From assembly GCA_013360685.1 (NCBI GenBank), contig JABWBD010000023.1, forward strand, positions 1 to 36,277: a stretch of DNA of 36,277 nucleotides. Direction: 5' to 3'. Origin of the DNA: Pirellulales bacterium (GTDB lineage Bacteria; Planctomycetota; Planctomycetia; Pirellulales; Thermoguttaceae). Each line of letters starts with the position of its first letter. The stretch's first letter is position 1. Below, piece by piece: positions 27,222 through 36,096 of the stretch. The position numbers were made by a program, and so were the translations under genes. The notes beneath the pieces are model-generated. The model ran no database searches, was not told where the DNA came from, and saw nothing but the letters and a program-made list of their open reading frames with translations.

Positions 27222-27715
27222 ATGTCCAGATGAAGTCCTGACGGGTGGTTGTTCTTTTTCGCGAACCGCCCAGGGGAGGCAAGGAGTACGGCCAATGCGT
27301 CAAGCGCCTTAGCAGGCTTGCGGGAGCGCGTCAAGTCGTCGCCACCATCAAGCATGGGTGAAGATCGCCGGAAGAAGAAATTCTCCGTTTTGGGTGCTTG
27401 ACAGGTGCGACGAGGTTTGGCATCGTCTTAGCATCGGCTTGCGGAGCAAAGCACCGCTGGGTTCCGATCGTGCCGCCGGTTGAGTCGGAGATGCTCGCCC
27501 AACCGGAGGCGAACAAGCTCTTGCGGCGCGAGTGCCGGGGGACCTGGGGAGTGCCCGTCGGTAATCAGAAACACTGCAACGGACTGCCACGCAAGGCACG
27601 GAGGCCTTTTTTGCCTTCTCTCACCGCCTGTGGGCACGGGTCGTCCCCGCGCCGTCATACGATGCGATGGCAGTGGCCGGGCTGCGGATTGGCCACTTGA
27701 AGCGAAGCGGTCGCC
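27222..27715. other. intergenic region between convergent operons, no supported gene
   Basis: Nearly 500 bases between the cox repeats and the reverse-strand operon. Short ORFs on both strands show no domain, signal or good ribosome-binding site. A T6 run at 27607-27612 is preceded only by a very weak stem. Confidence 0.5.
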
Positions 27716-28822
27716 TCACTTCTTGCTTGTCCGATAGATCGCGCCCGGGCTGATTCTCTCCGCGTACGACACCATTGCGAACAGCGCCAACTGGTCCCGC
27801 TGGTTCGAGGGCGGCGATTCTTTGAGAACGCCCGCGATGTGCCGCAGTTCCCGGTCCGCCAGCCCGACGGCGTCCTGATTGCCCGGCAAGTGCTTGGCGT
27901 AGACGTAGAGGTGGAAAGGCAGGCCGCCAAACTTGCTCCCCCATTGGCTGATGTACGGGATGCCGGCCTTGCCGCAGAGGTTTTCCGCCATCCATGCCTC
28001 GGTCTTTTCGACTTGTGCGACGGCCGCCTTGGAAAGATCGCTGTCGGGCTTCAAGTGCGGCCAGGCCGCCGAGTAGGCCTCCAGGCAGTACATCATTACC
28101 GTGGGCTTGATCTCGCGCGGTGGGAAAAACTCGGCCACCGTAAGGAAGTCCTGCTGATTGAGCCAATCGATCGCGCCAAGCCCCATCTTCAGGTACCGCG
28201 GATCGCCCGTCTCATCGTAGAGGCAGAATGCCAGCGACCCGTAGATGCCGGTCGAGCACCACCACTCCTTGTCCGACTTCGGCCAGTAGCCGTCGGTCAC
28301 TCCGCCCGACGGCCGGATCCAGTTTTCGGCCACCAGGTCGGCGAAAGCCTTGACGGAATTCAGGTACCGCTCTTTCTCCGCCTTGTCCTCGCAACGGACC
28401 GCCGTGGCCAGCACGCCCAGCGCGATCGAGGAACAGTCGGCCACGTACCAATCGCCTTCCTTTTCGCCGGGTTTGCGGCCGTATTGCATGTAGTACGCGC
28501 CCTTGGGAACCATGCCGTTCTGCAGGTCGATCATGTGGTCGGACCAGAGCTTGCAGGCGTCGAGATACTCCTGCTTGCCCGTCATGTCGTACGCAACCGC
28601 CAGTCCGCGGACTGCGTAAGAGTCCCAATAGAATGCCCGTCCTTTGCGCTCGATCGCCTTCGCCTGTTCCAGGACATCCTCGCGCCCGTCGTCGCAGAGC
28701 CGAAGGAACTCGGACTTGAGGTCCGGACCGTCGGCGGACACGCGCGATGCCGAGAGGCCCAGCGCGACAACGGCGATCATCCCCGGAACAGCCCAATTCG
28801 CTCCCAGAAGCGTTCTTCGCAT
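27716..28822 (-). CDS. secreted protein, probable alpha/alpha-barrel (glycoside hydrolase/lyase-like)
   Basis: A 368-residue protein with a signal peptide ending near residue 30 (LGLSASRVSADG). ATG 28822 is preceded by GGGAGAG. The mature part is a series of helical pairs with aromatic and small-residue motifs: FYWDSYAVRGLAVAYDMTG near 65, DWYVADCSSIALGVLATA near 123, WWCSTGIYGSLAFCLYDETG near 185, and GIPYISQWGSKFGGLPFHLY near 305. This looks like the six-hairpin (alpha/alpha) toroid of polysaccharide lyases, unsaturated glycosyl hydrolases and related carbohydrate enzymes. I cannot name a substrate or catalytic residues. It is likely periplasmic. Its own upstream region is 245 bases from the next gene, so it may be transcribed alone. 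Confidence 0.72.
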   Translation of the reverse strand: MRRTLLGANWAVPGMIAVVALGLSASRVSADGPDLKSEFLRLCDDGREDVLEQAKAIERKGRAFYWDSYAVRGLAVAYDMTGKQEYLDACKLWSDHMIDLQNGMVPKGAYYMQYGRKPGEKEGDWYVADCSSIALGVLATAVRCEDKAEKERYLNSVKAFADLVAENWIRPSGGVTDGYWPKSDKEWWCSTGIYGSLAFCLYDETGDPRYLKMGLGAIDWLNQQDFLTVAEFFPPREIKPTVMMYCLEAYSAAWPHLKPDSDLSKAAVAQVEKTEAWMAENLCGKAGIPYISQWGSKFGGLPFHLYVYAKHLPGNQDAVGLADRELRHIAGVLKESPPSNQRDQLALFAMVSYAERISPGAIYRTSKK

Positions 28823-29067
28823 GGCGTCTCTCCCGCAAGAGGTTCAGTGGCAACTGCCCTGAGTCTAATGCCGACGACGACGCCTGTCCAGAAGCCGGTC
28901 CCGTTTGCGCCCGGATGCCGGAGGTGCGGTCTCCGCCCGGGAAACGCATCTCGTGGGCCCTTGCCGAGCGCGCCGCCCAACCAGGCCTGTCCGGCCCGGC
29001 GCGGCTTGGAGAGACCGCCGACATCGTACTGCAGCACGTCGCCGTGGAGCCGATGGGAGAAGTCGTT

Positions 29068-29661
29068 TCAACCGCCGAGCGGCGGTTGCCGGCGCTCTTC
29101 GACGAGCCGTTCGAACTCGCGCAGCGATCGTTCGAGTTCCTCGACGAGCGGACCGGGGCCGTGTTGTTTCAGAATGTCGACGACACTACGGTGATACCAG
29201 AGCGTGCCATCGCGGCCCCCTTTGAACCCTCTCCAGACTTCGTCCCCCTGCTGACGGTAACTGTTCGTCAGTGACCGCAGGTTGTCGAGCTTGTCGGCCG
29301 CCACAACGAGGCGTACGGAAGGAGTTGCATCCGGCAGACGCTTCAGAAATGCTTCCTTTCTGATCTGCCAGGGCGGCTTGGGGTGTTGGTCGGTATCCGT
29401 GCACCCGTCGATGATCTCGGCGACGCGGTCGCCAAACCGGCGCCGGATCGCTTCTCGCGTCTGGGCGCCTCCCTGGTCCTCGACCGCATCGTGCAAGAGA
29501 GCGGCGATCGCCTCGTCCTCATCCGCCCCGTATTCGAGCACAGTGCCCGCCACGCGGAGCAAATGCGAAACGTAAGGCGCCCCCGACAACTTGCGGCACT
29601 GGCCGACGTGCAGGGCGGCCGCGTAGGCCAGAGCGTCGGGGAAGCGGTTGGACTGCTCCAT
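29068..29661 (-). CDS. small HD-domain protein, (p)ppGpp hydrolase-like (SAH/MESH1 type)
   Basis: A 197-residue single-domain protein. The HD hydrolase metal set is present: His33 in PYVSHLLRVA, His57-Asp58 and Glu61-Asp62 in LLHDAVED, and Asp123 or Asp126 in ADKLDN. GQCRKLSGAPYVSH is the hallmark of the RelA/SpoT hydrolase domain, and no synthetase domain follows. By family it probably removes pyrophosphate from (p)ppGpp or a related nucleotide in the cytoplasm; some relatives act on other substrates such as NADPH. It follows the coiled-coil hypothetical gene after 22 bases on the same strand. No clear Shine-Dalgarno precedes ATG 29661, which suggests translational coupling. Confidence 0.85.
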   Translation of the reverse strand: MEQSNRFPDALAYAAALHVGQCRKLSGAPYVSHLLRVAGTVLEYGADEDEAIAALLHDAVEDQGGAQTREAIRRRFGDRVAEIIDGCTDTDQHPKPPWQIRKEAFLKRLPDATPSVRLVVAADKLDNLRSLTNSYRQQGDEVWRGFKGGRDGTLWYHRSVVDILKQHGPGPLVEELERSLREFERLVEERRQPPLGG

Positions 29662-29683
29662 CGTTGGCTGACTGCGACAGATC

Positions 29684-30106
29684 TCAAGCAGGGGTCATTG
29701 CCTCATCTTCCGACGAGCCTCGCACTAAGCGGACCTGCGCTTGGAGTTGCTCAATCTGATGACGGAGAGCCTCTTCGCGCTGCCTCGCGTGCTCGCGATC
29801 TCGCAGCAAGCGGAGGAGCCAGAACCGCGCGTGGCAGATCAGCTCGGTATTCGCTTCCGAGATGCACATGGCATCCAGCGGAGAACCGACGGGGGCTATG
29901 CTCACCAACTGGCGGCCGTCGGGCAACGTGGCCACCACAATCCCGCCGCCGTCGGCCTGATCGTCGAGCACCAGCGGCCCGGGGCTGGCAGCCTGACAGA
30001 CCATCTCCCATTGACTTGCCTCTTCGTCCTCAACGGGGCGACTCCGTTCGACCTGAAGCGGGTCGATTGGGCCGTCGTCAAACCAGTTGTCGTGAAACCA
30101 AGGCAT
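29684..30106 (-). CDS. hypothetical protein with C-terminal coiled coil
   Basis: A 140-residue protein starting MPWFHDNWFDDGPIDPLQ. I chose ATG 30106 because a purine-rich AGGGGGG lies 8 bases upstream; the frame is open to 30289 but without a better start. Residues 25-85 are a compact alpha/beta-looking region (PLVLDDQADGGGIVVATLPD), and 95-130 form an Arg/Glu-rich helix (RDREHARQREEALRHQIEQL) likely to be a coiled coil. No family is recognised. It directly precedes the HD hydrolase gene, so the two may work together. Confidence 0.65.
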   Translation of the reverse strand: MPWFHDNWFDDGPIDPLQVERSRPVEDEEASQWEMVCQAASPGPLVLDDQADGGGIVVATLPDGRQLVSIAPVGSPLDAMCISEANTELICHARFWLLRLLRDREHARQREEALRHQIEQLQAQVRLVRGSSEDEAMTPA

Positions 30107-30407
30107 GGACGAACCCCCCTGCGATGGTGCGGGCCCTGTGAAGACGAGACACCTATTGTACCCGAACCGTTCGCGGTCCCGAATGGGACGGGAACAGATT
30201 TCGCGCCAATTCCGCAGATAGGGTGATGGAATGGTGGAGTAGTCGAATGGTGGGGGGGAATAGCGGAGTATCAAGACCGGCCGGCCCATTACTCCACGCC
30301 GCCGTTACTCCATGACCCCATTCCTGCCCAGTACTCCGTACTCAGTACCCCAGCCGGCCCCTTTCTGGCTGCGGACGGGCGTTGCCTCCGGGAGCTGGGG
30401 AGGTCGT
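30107..30407. other. intergenic spacer with simple actcc/ggagt micro-repeats
   Basis: Around 30230-30350 are scattered copies of ggagta/tactcc and actccgtactcagtac, with inverted copies on either side (ggtggagtagtcg versus ttactccacgcc). There is no gene; probably repeat DNA. Confidence 0.45.
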
Positions 30408-31409
30408 TCACCGGGCGGCCATCCCGCCGCTTGCCACGATATGTCCGGCCTGTCCTGCCTCGTAAACGCTGAATTCCGCCCACACCGGGAGATGGTCGGA
30501 AATCTCCACTGCGTCGCGCAGCGACAGATTGAACTGGCGCATCAGATCCATCACGCCCGATCGCCCACTGAATTCGTTCGTGGCCCGGGCCTCGAACAGG
30601 ATGTTCTGCGACAACCGTGTGCCGCGGGTGGTCGTTGGGAGGCCGGAGATCGCCCAGGTGATGTTCGGCACTTCGGCCAGTTGGCCGAGGTGCTGGTCGT
30701 CGGCATTCAGGTATCCCACCAGGATCACGTCGTCCTCGCCACGGCCGTCGTCGCGGACCGCGCGGAACACGTCGTCCATCAGGTCGAGCTCGGTCGCGGC
30801 CTGGCCGGGATCCACGTCGACGCTGACCAGGGAGAACGTGAATGCCTCGGTGGGCGCTGGACCGCGCGCACGGAACGAAGCCACGAGCGGTTCGTGACGG
30901 ATGCGACCCGAGGGGTCTTCCACCAGACAGATCGTCGTGCGGTCGATCTCCACGGTTGCCCGGTCGAACAAGATGCCCGTATACTCTTGGACCGGTTCGG
31001 TGCCGACATTGGCCGACGTGGCGAAATCATAGTGCCTTCCGGCGGCGTTCACTTGTTCCACGAGGTATACCACGGGACTCTGATTGCGGGCAACGATTCC
31101 CTGGATGGCGATCACATCGAAGCCGCGGATCATCTCGGCGAGCCGACCGACCACGTGGGCCTTGCCGAGTTTGTCCTGGTCCAGAGGGCGCAGGTTGATC
31201 GAAGCCACCCGGATGGCCGCTCGTTCACCGCCCGCGCCGGCGGCCACCGGCACCGGATTCTCCGCTGCTCCCGGCTGGGAGGGGCCATCGAGCCGGACGT
31301 TCTTCGGCTTGATCTTCAGGTTTTCAATTCCCTGGATCTGGAAGTGGTTGTAGAAGAAATAGCCGCCGGCGATCAAGGCGGCCAATCCCACCAGGTTCAG
31401 CAGCTTCAT
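30408..31409 (-). CDS. EEP-fold (DNase I-like) membrane-anchored protein with lost catalytic residues
   Basis: A 333-residue protein with an N-terminal membrane anchor (residues 4-20), a Pro/Ala linker and an endonuclease/exonuclease/phosphatase fold from about 65 to 313. ATG 31409 is chosen over the upstream start at 31466 because AAGGAGGAA lies 7 bases before it. SINL (70-73) and the C-terminal ISDHLPVWAEF (303-313) match the fold. The catalytic Glu of the usual QE motif is Gly104 (AIQGIV), the usual GDxNAD reads GYLNAD (Tyr233), and the usual His in the VxH segment is Asp198 (VSVDVDP). It is therefore probably not a nuclease or phosphatase of the normal mechanism and may be a binding protein on the outer face of the membrane. 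Confidence 0.82.
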   Translation of the reverse strand: MKLLNLVGLAALIAGGYFFYNHFQIQGIENLKIKPKNVRLDGPSQPGAAENPVPVAAGAGGERAAIRVASINLRPLDQDKLGKAHVVGRLAEMIRGFDVIAIQGIVARNQSPVVYLVEQVNAAGRHYDFATSANVGTEPVQEYTGILFDRATVEIDRTTICLVEDPSGRIRHEPLVASFRARGPAPTEAFTFSLVSVDVDPGQAATELDLMDDVFRAVRDDGRGEDDVILVGYLNADDQHLGQLAEVPNITWAISGLPTTTRGTRLSQNILFEARATNEFSGRSGVMDLMRQFNLSLRDAVEISDHLPVWAEFSVYEAGQAGHIVASGGMAAR

Positions 31410-32082
31410 GGACGATTCCTCCTTGAGCCCAGTCCCGCTTCCGGACGATAGCTCCATCCTTGACACATTCCACCCAAGTGGCGTAAGGGTACCGAATCGC
31501 CACTACCCGTTCCAGCCCAGTTTCCGATTCCGAGGATGCCTGCCGGTCCGGGCGTGGTTCAAGAAATAGGGGAGTGGCCCCGACCCAAACTTCGGTGTTC
31601 ACCTGGAAAAACACGTAAAGGCAATGTGCCTGTCCGCCTTCTCGAACCACACACTGTAGCGAGCGATTCGTTGAGAGGGGGTCCCGCAGGCTCGTTGCGC
31701 CATCCGGAGTGGGAGGGGCGAAAGTGGGCCACATGGTGCGGGTCCGGAAGTGCCTCTACTTGGTGGAAGACACTGCTCCGCCGCCCAACCAGGCAACGCT
31801 CGGAAGCCGTTTGGTAGCCGAATTCGTGAGGACTCGGGTGTCGTGCGGGGACTCCAAAGTCTCACGAATTCGGCTATGATCTTTTTTCCGGTACATTCAA
31901 CGTAGGAGAATGCTTCACGGCGTTGCCAACCAGGGCGACAGCACTCTGGCGGCCTGGGAGGATGAAAAAGGATCGTCGGCCGTGCGCCAGGTTGACCGAT
32001 GGGAGACGATCTTTGCCTTCCTCCAACGGACCGGCAGTCGGATTCCGGACCGCCGGGTTGTCCCATTCGTGGTGAGTCGAGA
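31410..32082. other. intergenic region between divergent EEP and tex genes
   Basis: About 670 bases holding the promoters of both divergent genes and the inverted repeat at 31815-31876. Open frames on both strands lack coding signatures; the forward frame at 31999 is an upstream extension of tex. Confidence 0.5.
31815..31876. repeat. inverted repeat tagccgaattcgtgag
   Basis: Perfect 16-base arms (31815-31830 and 31861-31876), extended inward by three further pairs across a one-base bulge, around a spacer of about 25 bases. It lies upstream of tex. A similar half-arm (catgaattcggc) is at about 545-556. Confidence 0.75.
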
Positions 32083-34269
32083 ATGAGCAGCACTGACGAA
32101 ATCCAATTCGATCTGGACCAGTCGATTCCGCAGATCGCGGACCACTGCAAGCTTCCCGCCTCGAAAGTCAGACCCGCGGCGAAGTTGCTGGACGACGGAA
32201 ACACCATCCCGTTTATTGCACGCTATCGAAAAGAGGCGACCGGCGGCCTGGACGAGACGGCCTTGCGCGCGATCGACGACGCAGTCGACTATTTTCGCGA
32301 ACTGGCCGAACGCAAGACCACCATCCTCAAGACCATCGCCGAACAGGGAAAGCTCGACGACGCCCTCCGCAAGCGGATCGTCGATTGCCGCGACAAGAAG
32401 GAATTGGAGGATCTCTACCTCCCCTATAAGCCGAAACGCCGCACCCGCGCAACGATCGCGCGCCAGCGCGGGCTGGAGCCGCTGGCGGCGATCTTGCGGC
32501 GGCAGGTCAACCCCGGCGGCTCGCGCGAAGCGGTGCTGCGGCCCTATGTCGCCCCCGAGAAAGACGTGCCCGACGGCGAGGCGGCGCTTCGCGGGGCTTG
32601 CGACATCCTCGCCGAAGAATGGGCCGACGACGCCGAGATCCGCACGGTGGCACGCGAGGCCATGAGCCGGGGAATGCTCGTCGCGAAGGTCCGCAAGGAT
32701 TGGGCCGGAAAGCCAAGCAAGTTCGAGATGTACTACGACCACCGGGAGCCGCTGGCCAAGGTCCCGTCGCACCGCTACCTGGCGATGCGCCGCGGCGAAA
32801 CGGAGGAGGTCCTGCGCGTGGCCGTGGAGTTCGACGACCAGACCGCCGTCCGCCGTTTGACCGGACGGCTGGTGACCAATCCGTCATTCCTCTTCCGCCC
32901 CGAGTTGGTCGAAACGGTGGCCGATTGCTGCCAGCGACTGCTCTTCCCCTCGCTCGAAGCCGCCCTGTTGGCCGAACGCAAAGAGGCGGCCGACGAGGAA
33001 GCGATCCAGGTCTTTTCCCAGAACCTCCGCGAACTGCTCCTCGCATCGCCGGCCGGAGCACGCGTCGTGATGGGAATCGATCCGGGGTTCCGCACGGGCT
33101 GCAAGGTGGCGGTGGTCGACGCCACCGGCCGGTTTCTCGACCATGCCACGATCTATCCGACGCCTCCCCACAACCGGACGGACGAGGCGGCCGAGGTCCT
33201 CCTGGGGCTCATCGACCGGCACCATGTCGAGTTGATCGCGATCGGCACGGGCACGGCTTCGCGCGAGACCGACGTCTTCGTCGCCGCCATGCTTCAGGCC
33301 GGCGGCAGGAAGCTGGCCAAGGTAAGCGTCAACGAGGCCGGGGCCTCGATCTACTCCGCCAGCGAGGTGGCGAGGGCGGAGTTTCCCGAACTCGACGTCA
33401 CCGTGCGGGGCGCGATCAGCATCGCGCGCCGCCTGCAGGACCCGCTGGCCGAACTGGTGAAGATCGACCCCAAGTCGATTGGCGTGGGGCAGTATCAGCA
33501 CGACGTCAACCAGGCCAAGCTCCGCAAGGCGTTGGACCGCGAGGTGGAATCGTGCGTCAACCTGGTCGGCGTGGACGTCAACACGGCGAGCGTCCAACTG
33601 CTGAGCTACCTATCGGGGATCGGACCGAAACTCGCCGAGTCGGTCCTCCACTACCGCAACAAGCATGGCGCGTTTTCCTCGCGCGAAGAGTTGCTCCACG
33701 TTCCTCGCCTGGGAGGCAAGGCGTTTCAGCAGAGCGCGGGATTCCTGCGGGTCCGCGGCGGCCCGCAGCCGCTGGACAACTCGGCCGTCCACCCGGAAAG
33801 CTATTACGTCGTCGAGAAGATGGCCGAGGCGGCCGGCGTGCCGGCCCGTTCGCTCATCGGCAACACGGCCGTTCTCCGGCAACTCAGGCCGGACCCGTTC
33901 ATCGACGACAAGGTCGGCCTGCCGACGATCGAAGATATCCTCCGCGAACTGGAGAAACCGGGGCGCGATCCGCGGCGGGAGTTCCGGGTGGCCCGGTTTG
34001 CCGAAGGGATCAACGAAATCTCGGACCTCAGCGATGGCATGGTCCTGGAGGGCGTGGTGACGAACGTGACCAAGTTCGGAGCGTTTGTCGATATCGGGGT
34101 CCACCAGGACGGCCTGATCCACATCTCCGAACTCGACCGCCGGTTCGTCAAGGATCCGGCCGAGATCGTTGCGGTCGGGCAGATCGTCCATGTCAAGGTC
34201 TTGCAGGTGGATGTCGAGCGGAAACGGATTGCCTTGTCGAGGAAGCAGGTAATGGGTTCCGGTCGCTGA
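32083..34269 (+). CDS. tex: Tex-family transcription accessory protein
   Basis: A 728-residue cytoplasmic nucleic-acid-binding protein of the Tex family, whose members bind RNA and affect transcription and stress tolerance. In order: helical Tex N-terminal domain with [20 protein letters not shown] near 46-65 and [16 protein letters not shown] near 108-123; YqgF-like RNase H fold from about 328 ([19 protein letters not shown]); helix-hairpin-helix motifs from about 499 ([20 protein letters not shown]); C-terminal S1 domain from about 651 ([33 protein letters not shown]). Length is normal for the family. ATG 32083 is preferred over 31999, which would add unrelated residues. Confidence 0.96.
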   Translation: MSSTDEIQFDLDQSIPQIADHCKLPASKVRPAAKLLDDGNTIPFIARYRKEATGGLDETALRAIDDAVDYFRELAERKTTILKTIAEQGKLDDALRKRIVDCRDKKELEDLYLPYKPKRRTRATIARQRGLEPLAAILRRQVNPGGSREAVLRPYVAPEKDVPDGEAALRGACDILAEEWADDAEIRTVAREAMSRGMLVAKVRKDWAGKPSKFEMYYDHREPLAKVPSHRYLAMRRGETEEVLRVAVEFDDQTAVRRLTGRLVTNPSFLFRPELVETVADCCQRLLFPSLEAALLAERKEAADEEAIQVFSQNLRELLLASPAGARVVMGIDPGFRTGCKVAVVDATGRFLDHATIYPTPPHNRTDEAAEVLLGLIDRHHVELIAIGTGTASRETDVFVAAMLQAGGRKLAKVSVNEAGASIYSASEVARAEFPELDVTVRGAISIARRLQDPLAELVKIDPKSIGVGQYQHDVNQAKLRKALDREVESCVNLVGVDVNTASVQLLSYLSGIGPKLAESVLHYRNKHGAFSSREELLHVPRLGGKAFQQSAGFLRVRGGPQPLDNSAVHPESYYVVEKMAEAAGVPARSLIGNTAVLRQLRPDPFIDDKVGLPTIEDILRELEKPGRDPRREFRVARFAEGINEISDLSDGMVLEGVVTNVTKFGAFVDIGVHQDGLIHISELDRRFVKDPAEIVAVGQIVHVKVLQVDVERKRIALSRKQVMGSGR

Positions 34270-34438
34270 TTTCGTCGGCCCGGGCTTCCTGTTCACCACG
34301 AGCACGCGCTGGAACGAATTCTGTACAGATGTTCCGCTGGAAAAGCCCGGTAGGATGAATTGGTTTCCGTGGGAGGCCTCGTCGAGAGCGTTCGATCGCC
34401 GTGCCGGCATTACCCAGCAACACCGGTGGAGACAGCAC

Positions 34439-35800
34439 GTGAAAATCACCATGATCGGAACCGGCTACGTGGGCCTTGTGACCGGGACCTGCCTGGCCGA
34501 GACGGGCAATGACGTTGTGTGCGTGGATCGGGACCAGCAGAAGATCGCCGCGCTGCGGCGCGGCGAAATCCCTATCTACGAGCCGGGACTTGCCGAAGTG
34601 GTTAAGAGAAATACTGAGGCAGGCCGGCTGGTTTTCCAGGATGAGCTTTCGCCGGCATTGCCCGGTTCCCGGTTGGTGTTCCTCGCCGTGGGCACGCCGC
34701 CGGCGGAAGACGGTTCCGTCGACCTGTCCTTCCTCTGGTCGGCCGTCGAAGACCTGGCCTCCTGCCTGCCGGCAGAGACCATCGTCGTCTTGAAAAGCAC
34801 CGTGCCGGTAGGCACGAACGCCGCCGTGGCCGCGCGGCTCAAGAAGTTGACCGGCCGCGCCCACGACGTGGCGAGCAATCCGGAGTTTCTCAAGGAAGGT
34901 GCGGCCATCGACGATTTCATGAAACCCGACCGGGTTGTCGTCGGCGCCCGCCGCAAGGAGGTCTTCGACGTGCTTGAGGACCTTTACCAGCCGTACTTGC
35001 GGACCGACAATCCGCTACTGAAGATGTCGCCCGAGAGCGCCGAGATGACGAAATACGTGGCCAACGCCCTGTTGGCCACGAAGATCAGTTTCATCAACGA
35101 GGTGGCCAATCTCTCCGAGCGGACCGGGGCCGACATCAACGACGTGCGACGGGGCATCGGCCACGACAGCCGGATCGGGTTCGCTTTTCTTTTCCCGGGC
35201 GTCGGCTACGGCGGGAGCTGCTTTCCCAAAGACGTCCGCGCCTTGGCGGCGGTCGCGCGGGCCCACGGGATCCAACCGCGGATCCTCGACGCCGTCCACA
35301 CGGTGAACGAGCAGCAAAAGACGGTGCTCTGGGACAAGATCGAGCGCCACTTCGAGGGAAACCTCTCCGACAAGACGATCGCCATCTGGGGACTGTCCTT
35401 CAAGCCGGGCACCGACGACATCCGCGAGGCCCCGGCCCTGGTGCTGATCGACCGGCTCCTCGACGCGGGAGCGGCCCTGCGGGTCCACGACCCGGTCGCG
35501 CTGGAAAACATCTGCCGCAAGTATGGCAATAAGCTGATCTACTGCCCGCACCGCGACCTGGCGCTGGACGGCGCCGATGCCCTGGTGATCCTGACGGAAT
35601 GGAAGCAGTACGTCCATCCCGACTTCGAACGGATGCGGGGCCGGATGCGGCAGCCGCTCGTCTTCGACGGCCGCAACATCTACAGCCCGGACCGGATGCG
35701 CCAAGGCGGCTTCACCTACTACAGCATCGGCCGGGCGCCCGTCGGCGCCCCCGAATCCGCCTCGTTGCCAATCGGCCAGACCGCGAGCTCCTGCGGCTGA
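34439..35800 (+). CDS. ugd: UDP-glucose 6-dehydrogenase
   Basis: A 453-residue NAD-dependent enzyme that oxidises UDP-glucose to UDP-glucuronate for polysaccharide and lipid-sugar synthesis. The Rossmann motif [10 protein letters not shown] begins at residue 7. The substrate-binding region includes [14 protein letters not shown] near 146-159, and the catalytic Cys lies in [15 protein letters not shown] near 258-272. The C-terminal domain has [16 protein letters not shown] near 320-335. I use GTG 34439, with GGTGGAGA 7 bases upstream, because the Rossmann fold then starts at residue 2; ATG 34355 is also in frame but adds an Arg-rich leader. It is separated from tex by 169 bases. No polysaccharide gene is next to it in the window. 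Confidence 0.95.
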   Translation: MKITMIGTGYVGLVTGTCLAETGNDVVCVDRDQQKIAALRRGEIPIYEPGLAEVVKRNTEAGRLVFQDELSPALPGSRLVFLAVGTPPAEDGSVDLSFLWSAVEDLASCLPAETIVVLKSTVPVGTNAAVAARLKKLTGRAHDVASNPEFLKEGAAIDDFMKPDRVVVGARRKEVFDVLEDLYQPYLRTDNPLLKMSPESAEMTKYVANALLATKISFINEVANLSERTGADINDVRRGIGHDSRIGFAFLFPGVGYGGSCFPKDVRALAAVARAHGIQPRILDAVHTVNEQQKTVLWDKIERHFEGNLSDKTIAIWGLSFKPGTDDIREAPALVLIDRLLDAGAALRVHDPVALENICRKYGNKLIYCPHRDLALDGADALVILTEWKQYVHPDFERMRGRMRQPLVFDGRNIYSPDRMRQGGFTYYSIGRAPVGAPESASLPIGQTASSCG

Positions 35801-35841
35801 CCTTACGGTTTTGTGCCACTGCATGGAGTTGAACGGGGCTT

Positions 35842-35910
35842 CCATCGTTACGACGCTCCCATCGTTACGACGCTTCGCGTCGTAACGCAGTCCCCGGACG
35901 CTTCGCGTCC
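35842..35910. repeat. ttc-loop hairpins after ugd
   Basis: The 16 bases ccatcgttacgacgct occur in tandem (35842-35857 and 35859-35874). The second copy forms a hairpin with 11-base arms cgttacgacgc (35863-35873 and 35877-35887), loop ttc. A second hairpin ggacgc-ttc-gcgtcc follows at 35896-35910. No T-run, so these are probably repeats rather than terminators. Confidence 0.75.
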
Positions 35911-35992
35911 CTGCCTCGCGCCCTGTGCCGACATCCTCCCTGTCTGGCAACGATCCGGCAGAGTCCGCTGAACGACTCAAACCTTCCTGTGC

Positions 35993-36052
35993 AGCCGGGA
36001 CACTCCGTGGCCCGCTTTGCCCCTCGGAACCGGGCCACGGAGTGTCCCGGCT
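35993..36052. repeat. perfect 22-bp inverted repeat, actccgtggccc family
   Basis: Arms 35993-36014 and 36031-36052 are exact complements around a 16-base loop, with a partial extension outward (tgt/aca). The loop and arms match 11196-11237 at 36 of 42 aligned positions, so this is a dispersed family with at least two members in the window. Confidence 0.88.
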
Positions 36053-36096
36053 ACACCGTTTCAGCGGTCTCCAAAAAGACGGTCCCACGCGCGCCG

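Noticed and set aside
27592-27618. possible terminator with T6 run
   Set aside because: The stem before the Ts is only about three base pairs and the loop alternatives include the T-run itself.
27398-27700. 100-residue plus-strand ORF in the convergent intergenic region
   Set aside because: No ribosome-binding site, signal or family motif; overlapping ORFs on the other strand are equally good.
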